Of a stretch of DNA of 64,000 nucleotides, positions 34,819 to 41,697 are shown piece by piece. Origin of the DNA: Phycisphaerae bacterium. Lineage in GTDB: Bacteria; Planctomycetota; Phycisphaerae; UBA1845. The stretch lies in assembly GCA_029260075.1 (NCBI GenBank), contig JAJDDY010000058.1, forward strand, positions 124,001-188,000. Reading direction: 5' to 3'. Position 1 is the stretch's first letter. Each line of letters begins with the position of its first letter. The translations under genes were made by a program, and so were the position numbers. A model generated the notes under the pieces. That model had not been told where the DNA came from and searched no databases. It saw only the letters and a program-made list of their open reading frames with translations.

Positions 34819-35700
34819 ATGCGACATCTCATGTCCAACCTTGATCACGATCCATCGATCGGCGGCGAGCCGCAATTCCGATCGGATACCTTCGACGGCG
34901 ATTCGTCGGAGGATAAGGTCGCCCGAAAGTTCGAGCGCCAAGTCGCGAAGACAGACGCTACGGAAGAGCTAGCAAAGCATTCGGTCTTCGACGAGTTGGC
35001 CACGCTGCCCAATCGTCCGCACGTCGTTATCGAATGCGACTGGCCTTGTCGGCGGTGCGGATACAACCTGCGCGGTTTGATGACCGGCCATCCCTGTCCC
35101 GAGTGTGGCGTTGTCGAACATTACGAGCCGCCGCGCGATGGCGAGATTACGTACGCACAATGGGCGAGCGAGAGGGCGTCCAAAAACCAGCGATCGCGCA
35201 TGGTTGTTTGGCTGGCGATGGCCGGTGCAATGGCCTGCGGGTTACCGTTCGGCGCCGGATATGCGATCCTCTCAACGGAGTTGTCCGGCGCGGTCAACTT
35301 CATGCTCATCGGGCCCGTCGTTGCAGAAGTGTTGAAAATCGGCGTGGCTGTGACGCTGCTCGAACGCCAACGGAGACTCATTTCATCACGCCGCAACTTG
35401 TATGTCATCACACTCGGCACGGCGTTTATGTTCGCGGTGGCGCAAAACATATTCCTTGTGCAATTGTTGAGTCCGCCGCTGGTCGTGCAGGTCTATCGGT
35501 GGACAGCGGGGATTGCGGCGCACGTCTTGCTCGCAAGCATCGCCACCCGCGCGCTCGAGCCGATGCTGGTCGCCACCGAAGCAGGTCACCGGTCGATCAA
35601 CCTCGCACCGGCAGCGTCCGCGCTGGTCTGGGCGATTGTGGCCCACGCCGTGTTCAATGCCTGCGTGTTCTTTCGCGGATACGTCGGGTTTGGGATTTAG
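34819..35700 (+). CDS. Zinc-ribbon PrsW-like membrane protein
   Basis: 293 residues. A CxxC...CxxC ribbon lies at residues about 75-95 (CRRCGYNLRGLMTGHPCPECG). After it come about six membrane segments. In these are VVAEVLKI, VAQNIFLVQ, RWTAGIAAHVLL and VAHAVFNACVFF, which line up with the PrsW intramembrane metalloprotease motifs EExxK, EN, R...H and HxxFN. The first acidic residue of EExxK is Ala and the E of EN is Gln, so if it is PrsW-like, catalysis may be altered or lost. Translation may start at 34831. Related fusions of a zinc ribbon with a membrane protease are common in planctomycetes (from memory). Assignment is moderately sure. Confidence 0.6.
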   Translation: MRHLMSNLDHDPSIGGEPQFRSDTFDGDSSEDKVARKFERQVAKTDATEELAKHSVFDELATLPNRPHVVIECDWPCRRCGYNLRGLMTGHPCPECGVVEHYEPPRDGEITYAQWASERASKNQRSRMVVWLAMAGAMACGLPFGAGYAILSTELSGAVNFMLIGPVVAEVLKIGVAVTLLERQRRLISSRRNLYVITLGTAFMFAVAQNIFLVQLLSPPLVVQVYRWTAGIAAHVLLASIATRALEPMLVATEAGHRSINLAPAASALVWAIVAHAVFNACVFFRGYVGFGI

Positions 35701-36060
35701 GCGCGGCTCTCTCGTTCAGAAAGATGGTGCGTCCGGGACGCACCATACCGGGCTGTAGTTCCGTCGCCTCGGCGTCGCCTCACCCAGTGCCGGGTGGCGT
35801 CGAGGCGATGGGACGGAAGGGGCGGCCCCCGGCAGTCCCTACCCGAGGCCGAGCACGCCCACCGGAGGCAAGGATGAGGATTAAGACCCCCGCCACGTGT
35901 GTGCCGGGGAGTTGCTTAATACAATGGCGGATTGCTCAATTCACGCTGAACCAGTACACAGGGAAGCTATCCGCCAGTCCGTACGTGACAAACTGGACGT
36001 TTTCGCCAACGCTTGGGTAGAAACGCACCCTAGAGAACCTGATAAGAAGAGTAAGAAACC
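35701..36060. other. Intergenic with palindromes
   Basis: A perfect H palindrome ATGGTGCGTCCGGGACGCAC (to 35746) and a long imperfect hairpin at about 35757-35810 (CGCCTCGGCGTCGCC / GGCGTCGAGGCG). No gene is supported. Confidence 0.6.
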
Positions 36061-36321
36061 GTGAAAGAGTGCGACGACTGCGGCCGCAAGAACCCGAACA
36101 ACGCCGCCTATTGCGGGCAGTGTGGGCGTGTGCTCGCGTTGGTTCCAATCGCTCGACCGGCGCCGCCTATAGTATCCCCGGCTATACCACCACCCAAGCG
36201 TGCGCAGGATGGCTCTTGGAAATCAAGGCCGGGCCGCATGCTGGCCACAATCTTGTTTGTCGCGGGTTTGCTTTTGCTCATCCCGGTCTTTGTTGAGATG
36301 GCGGGTTGCCTCGTCTATTGA
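36061..36321 (+). CDS. Small zinc-ribbon membrane protein
   Basis: 86 residues from a GTG. The N-terminus MKECDDCGRKNPNNAAYCGQCG is a zinc ribbon (CxxC x14 CxxC), a proline-rich linker follows (PIARPAPPIVSPAIPPP, about 30-46), and a single hydrophobic helix (about 60-80, ATILFVAGLLLLIPVF) ends the protein. It is the mirror order of the 28760 protein. Such proteins are frequent in planctomycetes and have no known function. Confidence 0.7.
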   Translation: MKECDDCGRKNPNNAAYCGQCGRVLALVPIARPAPPIVSPAIPPPKRAQDGSWKSRPGRMLATILFVAGLLLLIPVFVEMAGCLVY

Positions 36322-36716
36322 CAGTCAGGTAGGACAGGTCGTTGACCTGCCTCTCCCATGATCGATGATCGATCGTCAATGTCGGGAAGATCGATCGAAG
36401 TCGACCCGGGCCAATTCGGATCAAGTCAACCTATCATGACCGGCTCAACATCCTGCGGTGATGAACAGAGAAGGTGTCGGGACGAGATAGGAATCTCGTC
36501 CCAGCATGCTAATGGGATCACCGGCTGGAAGCCGGTGCCACACAAGAGGGGCCAACTGCGCATGCCGGCGACGTCTGGGACTTCGCATTCCCGCCGGGCG
36601 CGTCTAGCGGCGACGAGTGATTGCAGCGCGAACGTGTCCGCGCTTTCAGCTTGGGCACGACGCCCGCCGCGCTTTCAGCTTGGGCACGCCAACCGCCTCG
36701 ACCACCCGCGTGCGTT
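36322..36716. repeat. Intergenic with D-B composite and direct repeats
   Basis: D palindrome at 36479-36507 directly followed by a B palindrome at 36515-36543 (same order as near 8.3 and 8.6 kb); two 22-base direct repeats (CCGCGCTTTCAGCTTGGGCA...) start at 36638 and 36667. Confidence 0.8.
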
Positions 36717-37658
36717 TCAGCCGAGAAAACCGTCTGCGATGGTGACTAACTCTTTGACGTGGGCTACGCTGGCGTCGAGGAGTTTTCGCTCGCCGTCGCT
36801 CAGCTCGACCTCGATGACTTTCTCCACGCCGCCGCTGCCAAGGACGGCTGGTACGCCGATGAAGTAGCCGCCGACGCCGTATTCACTATCACAGAACGCG
36901 GCGCACGGCAGGATGCGTTTCTTGTCTTTGACGATGGCCTCGGCCATTTGAATCGACCCGGCTGCGGGGGCGTAGTAGGCGCTGGTACCCATGAGCTTGA
37001 CGATTTCGCCGCCGCCCATTTTGGCGCGGTTGATGATGGCTGTCAGGCGATCTTCGGGGATCAATTGCGATACGGGTATGCCGGAAACGGATGTGTAACG
37101 CGGCAGCGGGACCATGTCGTCGCCGTGTCCGCCCATCAGCAGGGCGCTGATGTCTTCAACGCTACAGCCGAGTTCCATGGCGATGAAGGTACGGTAGCGG
37201 GCGATGTCGAGGCAACCGGCTTGACCGATGACGCGGTGGGTGGGGAAGTCGGTGGACTTCCATGCGGTGTAGACCATCGCGTCGAGCGGGTTGGAGACCA
37301 CGATCAGAATGGTTTCGGGGGCGACCTTGGCGATTTCCTTACAGACCGAGCCGACAATTTTGACGTTGGTTTGAATGAGGTCGTCGCGACTCATGCCCGG
37401 CTTGCGCGGGATACCTGCGGTGACGATCACGACGTCACTGCCTTCCGCCGGGGCGTAGTCGCTGGTGCCGGTGATGTTGGCGTCGAAGCGCAAGACCGGT
37501 CCACACTGGGCAAGGTCCAGCGCCTTTCCGGCTGTCTTGTCGGCGCATTGGGGGATGTCAATCAGAACGATGTCGCCGAGTTCCTTTTGGGCGGCCCAAA
37601 CGGCACACGTGGCGCCGACGTTGCCGGCCCCGATGATTGTGATCTTTGCACGTTTCAT
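36717..37658 (-). CDS. mdh: Malate dehydrogenase (lactate-type family)
   Basis: Oxidises malate to oxaloacetate with NAD in the TCA cycle. 313 residues from ATG 37658 (AAAGGA upstream); the frame open to 37745 has no further family similarity. ITIIGAGNVGATCAVW is the dinucleotide-binding loop, GIPRKPGMSRDDL carries the mobile-loop Arg, VVSNPLDAMVY, then GQAGCLDIARYRTFIA, and MGGHGDDMVPLPRY has the catalytic His. The Arg of GIPRKPG-MSR (rather than Gln) marks it as malate rather than lactate specific. It is complete, alone, and followed by repeats on both sides. Confidence 0.93.
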   Translation of the reverse strand: MKRAKITIIGAGNVGATCAVWAAQKELGDIVLIDIPQCADKTAGKALDLAQCGPVLRFDANITGTSDYAPAEGSDVVIVTAGIPRKPGMSRDDLIQTNVKIVGSVCKEIAKVAPETILIVVSNPLDAMVYTAWKSTDFPTHRVIGQAGCLDIARYRTFIAMELGCSVEDISALLMGGHGDDMVPLPRYTSVSGIPVSQLIPEDRLTAIINRAKMGGGEIVKLMGTSAYYAPAAGSIQMAEAIVKDKKRILPCAAFCDSEYGVGGYFIGVPAVLGSGGVEKVIEVELSDGERKLLDASVAHVKELVTIADGFLG

Positions 37659-38056
37659 GGTTTCGATTCCTTTATCTTGTTTACCCGCGCCGACTCGTCC
37701 GTTAACCGTCGAGGGGGCGATGAACTTGTCTCTTCGTGGCCGCATGTTGGCGGCTGGCTACGCTGTCGTCTGTGGTGCGAGAAAGGATTCACGCACCAGC
37801 ATTTGGTCTGGTTTCAGAAAGGATTCACGCACCATCGCATCTACGCACCAGCATGTCTACGCACCGGCAACCTGTAAGGTGCGAGAAAGGATTCACGCAC
37901 CAGCTTGCTGTCGTCTGTGGTGCGAGAAGGGATTCACGCACCAGCATTGGTCTGGTTCGAGAAAGGATTCACGCACCAGCGAGCACCAGCATATCTACGC
38001 ACCAGGGCGTACCATCTAATCGTACAGCGCGACAAAGGATTCACGCAATGGTCAGG
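37659..38056. repeat. Family C array between mdh and truB
   Basis: At least five copies of GGTGCGAGAAAGGATTCACG, plus ACCAGC, at 37774-37800, 37816-37834 (partial), 37878-37904, 37919-37945 and 37953-37980, plus loose CTACGCACCAG pieces. A segment of about 73 bases beginning GCTGTCGTCTGTGG at 37762 is duplicated at 37907. Spacing is irregular and units are palindromic. Confidence 0.85.
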
Positions 38057-38812
38057 TCATTGCGAGGCGGTGCTTTCTGAGGAGGAGACCGGTCGCGTCG
38101 GAATCTCCATCGCCGTTGGGGAGAGCAATTCACGTGCCAACTCCAGGGGCACGAGGTACTCGTCGGGACCGCCGGCGGATTCGAGCCGCTCGATCGACCA
38201 CGAGTCCTCAATTGAAAACGGGCCAACGGACCGTCGAACCAGGGACGTAAGGCATCCGCCAGTCCCGAGCTTCAGGCCCAAGTCGCGGATGAGCGAGCGG
38301 ACGTATGTTCCGCGCCCGCAACACATCTCGAAGTCGAGTGCCGGCCAGCGGTAGCTGTGCAGATGGATCCAGTAGATGCGAATGGGTCTGGCGCGAAGCT
38401 TGAGCGTCTCGCCCATCCCCGCGCGCTTGTATGCCGGAACACCGTTTACTTTCACGGCGCTGATGGCCGGCGGCGTCTGCTCAATATCGCCCTCAAACGA
38501 TGCGAGGGCTGAACGCACGGCGTCGCCGCTGGGTGGTTGGGCTACGTCGACCGGTTTCAGCGGGCGATCGCTGTCGAAGCTCTCGCTGGTCACGTCCAGG
38601 CGGGCGGTTGCGCGGTAGACCTTGGGCTGATCCATAATGGACTCGACGAGCTTGGTCGCTCGACCTAAACAGAGCACGAGCACGCCGGATGCACCGGGGT
38701 CCAGGGTTCCCGCATGCCCACTCTTGCGCTGACCGGTGATCGCGCGAACGCGGTACAGCGCCTTGGCTGAGGTGATCCCCAGCGACTTATTGAAATCGAT
38801 AATTCCGTCCAA
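38057..38812 (-). CDS. truB: tRNA pseudouridine-55 synthase
   Basis: Makes pseudouridine 55 in the T loop of tRNAs. 251 residues; MDGIIDFNKSLGITSAKAL, then GHAGTLDPGASGVLVLC with the catalytic Asp near residue 38, then YRATARLDVTSESFDSD, and QTPPAISAVKVNGVPAYKRAG and CGRGTYVRSLIRDLG. It lacks the longer C-terminal PUA domain of E. coli TruB, as in many bacteria. Start ATG 38812 fits the family. Not with rbfA/infB here, which is unusual but not rare in this phylum. Confidence 0.93.
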   Translation of the reverse strand: MDGIIDFNKSLGITSAKALYRVRAITGQRKSGHAGTLDPGASGVLVLCLGRATKLVESIMDQPKVYRATARLDVTSESFDSDRPLKPVDVAQPPSGDAVRSALASFEGDIEQTPPAISAVKVNGVPAYKRAGMGETLKLRARPIRIYWIHLHSYRWPALDFEMCCGRGTYVRSLIRDLGLKLGTGGCLTSLVRRSVGPFSIEDSWSIERLESAGGPDEYLVPLELARELLSPTAMEIPTRPVSSSESTASQ

Positions 38813-39104
38813 GGCGTGATCCGAGAGTCATGTCCTACTGTGTCGCAAGTCTGCGTCGTTCTGCTGTGTCGTGAATCCCTTCCTGCTGTGTCGTGAATCC
38901 CTTCTCGACACACGGCTGGCGACAACAGACGGCCGACACAAGCGTGAAACTTGGCCAGTAATCAGCCACGCCATTCGTGCGGGTTCGTCCGAACCGAGCC
39001 GCGAGCGTAAGGGAGTGGTGTCAAGCCGCCCGCGTCGGTAATCGCACTTCCGCTCCCTCACGATTGCGGCTCGGCAGACCCCTTGTTCGAGGCGTGACAA
39101 GGCA
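38813..39104. other. Intergenic with C' and REP elements
   Basis: Tandem partial C' units (TGCTGTGTCGTGAATCCCTT) at about 38867-38922, then a REP at 38996-39074. Confidence 0.7.
38996..39074. repeat. Family A REP, paired inverted arms
   Basis: GAGCCGCGAGCGTAAGGGAG left arm, inverted CGCTCCCTCACGATTGCGGC then TCGG right arm. Confidence 0.8.
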
Positions 39105-39458
39105 CTACTCAGCTTGTCGTTGGAGGATGGCTGACACCTTGGCGCCGCCTTGCTCGTACGTCAGCTCCAGCGTTCCGTCCAGCCGCTTGCGGGTCCTGTA
39201 CGTTCTTGGCAGCGTGTACCCTTGAACCACGTCAAGGGTGGACCCGTTCCATTGGTATTGTCCCGTACCGGTTCGTGGGCTACCGTCCTGTGTCCAGCTT
39301 GCGGTGTAGTTTTTGTTGGCGTCGAACGTGATCGTGTCGAGCGGGAACGGGACGGTGGGTGGATCCACAGACACCGTCTCCCACGATCCGTCTAGGCTAC
39401 AGCCCGTCGACGTCACGACGAGCGCTGTTGCGGTAAGCAATGCACCAAGTCTGACCAT
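39105..39458 (-). CDS. Small lipoprotein of unknown function
   Basis: 117 residues from ATG 39458 (GGAAGGGAA upstream on the minus strand); the longer frame to 39596 has a poor N-terminus. A lipobox VTSTGC puts the modified Cys at residue 20, followed by SLDGSWETVSVDP. The rest (TITFDANKNYTASW, GTGQYQWNGSTLDVV, GTLELTYEQGG) looks like a small beta-barrel of the lipocalin-like type that reads ...GxW... near its start. No named family is recognised. Outer-membrane facing. Confidence 0.65.
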   Translation of the reverse strand: MVRLGALLTATALVVTSTGCSLDGSWETVSVDPPTVPFPLDTITFDANKNYTASWTQDGSPRTGTGQYQWNGSTLDVVQGYTLPRTYRTRKRLDGTLELTYEQGGAKVSAILQRQAE

Positions 39459-39627
39459 CAGATTTGTTCCCTTCCGTACGAGCGGGATGAAACCGGCGAT
39501 AACTCCGCCGTCGGAGTCGTAGTCCGTCCAAACTGTTGATCGATATCGCTTCGGCGGCGTAGGTGTGAAGTATCGCGCCGCGGGGACCGATGTCAATCGT
39601 CTGGTTCGGCGGCATCGGTGCGGATTA

Positions 39628-39656
39628 TTGCGGATGGGGCGGCTTGGGCGTATACT
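39628..39656 (+). promoter_or_regulatory. Sigma-70-like promoter of the FmdB-like gene
   Basis: TTGCGG (39628-39633), 17 bases, TATACT (39651-39656), about 40 bases before the start codon. Confidence 0.5.
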
Positions 39657-39700
39657 TTTTGCGTCGAATGTGTCGATGGCACACGGTGGAGCGATGGCCT

Positions 39701-39928
39701 ATGCCGATCTATGAATATGTTTGCGGCTCGTGCCGGCATGAGTTTGAAGAGTTGGCGCGGTCGATGTCTGACGCCGAATCGCCGTCGTGTCCGAATTGCG
39801 ATGCCAAAACCGTGGAGCGCAGAATGAGCGTGTTTTCATCGCAGCAAGGCGACGCCGGAGGGAGGGATTTTCCCATCGGCGGTGGCTGTGGGCGGTGCGG
39901 CGATCCGAACGGCCCTTGCTCGTCATAG
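39701..39928 (+). CDS. FmdB-type zinc-ribbon protein
   Basis: 75 residues from ATG 39701. MPIYEYVCGSCRHEFE and CPNCDAKTVERRMSVFSS are the hallmark of the FmdB / putative regulatory protein family (zinc ribbon, CxxC and CxxC), followed by a glycine- and cysteine-rich tail (GGGCGRCGDPNGPC). Usual length is 70-110. Role unknown; some members accompany C1 metabolism but nothing here suggests that. Confidence 0.85.
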   Translation: MPIYEYVCGSCRHEFEELARSMSDAESPSCPNCDAKTVERRMSVFSSQQGDAGGRDFPIGGGCGRCGDPNGPCSS

Positions 39929-39992
39929 TCGCCTTCGCGCGGTTATCGATGCTCGAACTGATGGGTGTTCGTATGGCGTCGAATTCGGGGTC

Positions 39993-40032
39993 GATTCGAG
40001 TCCCCCACGGCTAAAGCCATAGGCCCCCACCG
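39993..40032. repeat. Family E palindrome
   Basis: GATTCGAGTCCCCCACGGCT, then AAAGCCATAGGCCCCCAC. It ends about 105 bases before the DUF6677-like gene. Confidence 0.7.
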
Positions 40033-40139
40033 GGTGATTGCTCGGGGCTGACAGGCAGGAACCTCGACCCCACGGTGTCTTTTGGGGGCGGTTACGGTTA
40101 ACGCGGTTTGGCGTGAAGATCAGCGCTTCGGAGCCTCGG

Positions 40140-40601
40140 ATGGCGAACGAGCAACAGTCCACGATGGTACGCATGCCAATCTCCGCATTACTCGGATGGA
40201 TCGTGCCGGGCTTGGGGCACATCTACTTGGGTCATCGCGGTCGCGGGCTCGTATTTCTGGTAACTATCACAGCCACGTTCTGGACGGGCGTCGCCATCGG
40301 CGGCGTGAAGGCCACCGTCGATCCGCAGACGCGCAAGCTCTGGTTCTTTGCACAGCTTTGCACGGCTGGGAATACCGCTGCGGCGTACGCTATGCATCGT
40401 TCGATCGTGGCACGAGAGGCGCGAACCGGGGTGACGGTACCCAAGTCGTTTTGGGCGTCGGTCGATGTCGGCGTTCACTATACCGGTGTGGCTGGCCTAT
40501 TGAATCTCCTGGTCGTGTTCGATGCCATCGGTCGCAGCGAAGCGCCCTCGCCGGTGAGGGTGCGGGGTGGCGGTCAACAGGGCGATAGGGGCGATCCATG
40601 A
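40140..40601 (+). CDS. Small membrane protein, DUF6677-like
   Basis: 153 residues from ATG 40140. ISALLGWIVPGLGHIYLGHRGRGLVFLVTITATF gives a first helical hairpin typical of membrane proteins annotated DUF6677 in planctomycetes, then two or three more membrane segments (LWFFAQLCTAG, GVAGLLNLLVVFDAIG). The stop overlaps the next start by four bases (ATGA), so it is coupled to the 76-residue protein. Family naming is from memory and tentative; the membrane topology is clear. Confidence 0.6.
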   Translation: MANEQQSTMVRMPISALLGWIVPGLGHIYLGHRGRGLVFLVTITATFWTGVAIGGVKATVDPQTRKLWFFAQLCTAGNTAAAYAMHRSIVAREARTGVTVPKSFWASVDVGVHYTGVAGLLNLLVVFDAIGRSEAPSPVRVRGGGQQGDRGDP

Positions 40602-40828
40602 CGACTGCGATCTTGGGGTTGTTCGATAGCGGCATGACGCTTAGCAGCATGCAGCGATTTTTGTTCATGCTGCCGTTGTGTTTGAGCATCGCCGTGGTGT
40701 ACAAAACCACTCGGTGTGAACAGCTCAGCGACGTGCCGGTCGCAGCCGGTGTTCTTTGGGTGACGATCGTCGGCGGTATGTATGCGGTCGGCTTGGGACT
40801 TTGGATCTTGTTCAGTATCGCCGTGTAG
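40598..40828 (+). CDS. 76-residue membrane protein
   Basis: Starts in the ATGA overlap with the gene before it. Two hydrophobic helices (about 18-36 and 48-74) with a short loop TTRCEQLSDVPV. No known family; the coupling to the DUF6677-like gene suggests they form a unit. Followed 80 bases later by the metal transporter gene. Confidence 0.65.
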   Translation: MTTAILGLFDSGMTLSSMQRFLFMLPLCLSIAVVYKTTRCEQLSDVPVAAGVLWVTIVGGMYAVGLGLWILFSIAV

Positions 40829-40908
40829 CCGCACGTCCGGGACGGGGCGTTTCATGCCACCGTCCAGCAACGCACGCCACTCGGTGCGTTGATTGCGAAG
40901 CCGCCAAC

Positions 40909-41682
40909 ATGATGTCCGACGTACCTCACGATCACGCCGCAGAGCACCTGAACGACGCCCGTCAGCGCGCGAGGCAGATGCTCAGTGGCGAAACCCACCT
41001 CGGTGCCATGGACGATTGGGGACGTGTGATCGTCAGCGCACGTGATTCCGTTATTCTTGTTTGGCTTACATGGGTCGCGCTGCACGGATTTGGCGATCCG
41101 TCCTTCGGTGGACATATGCTTGTGGCCATGGCGGTGAGCTTGGCGATGCTGGTGGGCATCTCGACCGGCCGATCGACGTTGGCGCAGGTCCAACACTATT
41201 CAAGTGAATTCGAGCGCGAGCGGGATGAGATACGGAACAATTTTGATCATGAACGAGAAGAGGTTGTGGCGTTATACCGGGCTAAGGGGTTCACTGGGTC
41301 GCTGCTTGAGAGCGTGGTTGACACGCTCTGCTCTGACGACGACCAGTTGCTCAAATTGATGATGGAGGAAGAGCTCGGCCTGTCGATGCACCATGTGCAG
41401 CATCCTTTCCTTGTGGGGCTCATTAACTGTTTCGCAGCGATGGCGGCTGGGCTGACGTTGGCCTTGCCGGTGCTGTGGATGGCGCCCGGCTTCGTCTTCT
41501 CGTGGATGATCGTGGGAGGGCTTGCGATCATGGCGTTGCTGGCGATCGGATCGGTTCGGGCGACTACACGTAGCGGTTTCGAGTTCTTCACTGCCGGCGT
41601 GGTAACCGCGATCGTCACCGGCGGCGTGGTCTACTTTCTTGCGCAATGGTTTGTTCAACTACGCGAAGGGGCTTCGACCTAG
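40909..41682 (+). CDS. VIT1/CCC1-type Fe/Mn transporter
   Basis: 257 residues from ATG 40909. LGAMDDWGRVIVSARDSVILVWLTW opens TM1; FEREREDEIRNNF-like sequence (ERDEIRNNFDHEREEV, about 105-125) and the acidic stretch DDQLLKLMMEEELGLSMHH form the cytosolic metal-binding helices of the CCC1 family; HPFLVGLINCFAAMAAGLTLALPVL and the last two helices complete a five-TM protein. Family members export or store Fe(II)/Mn(II). It precedes a P1B-type ATPase by 15 bases, so the two probably share a transcript and a metal-handling task. Confidence 0.75.
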   Translation: MMSDVPHDHAAEHLNDARQRARQMLSGETHLGAMDDWGRVIVSARDSVILVWLTWVALHGFGDPSFGGHMLVAMAVSLAMLVGISTGRSTLAQVQHYSSEFERERDEIRNNFDHEREEVVALYRAKGFTGSLLESVVDTLCSDDDQLLKLMMEEELGLSMHHVQHPFLVGLINCFAAMAAGLTLALPVLWMAPGFVFSWMIVGGLAIMALLAIGSVRATTRSGFEFFTAGVVTAIVTGGVVYFLAQWFVQLREGAST

Positions 41683-41697
41683 CCCGTCGACGAACTG

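Noticed and set aside
36722-37745. Start of mdh at 37745
   Set aside because: The extra 29 residues have no family similarity; MKRAKITIIGAGNVGA at 37658 is the normal beginning.
37762-38056. CRISPR-like array of about 27-base repeats
   Set aside because: Repeats are themselves palindromic, spacing is irregular, spacers are partly duplicated, identical units occur singly elsewhere (8.4, 16.6, 18.6, 23.4 kb) and no cas genes are in the window.
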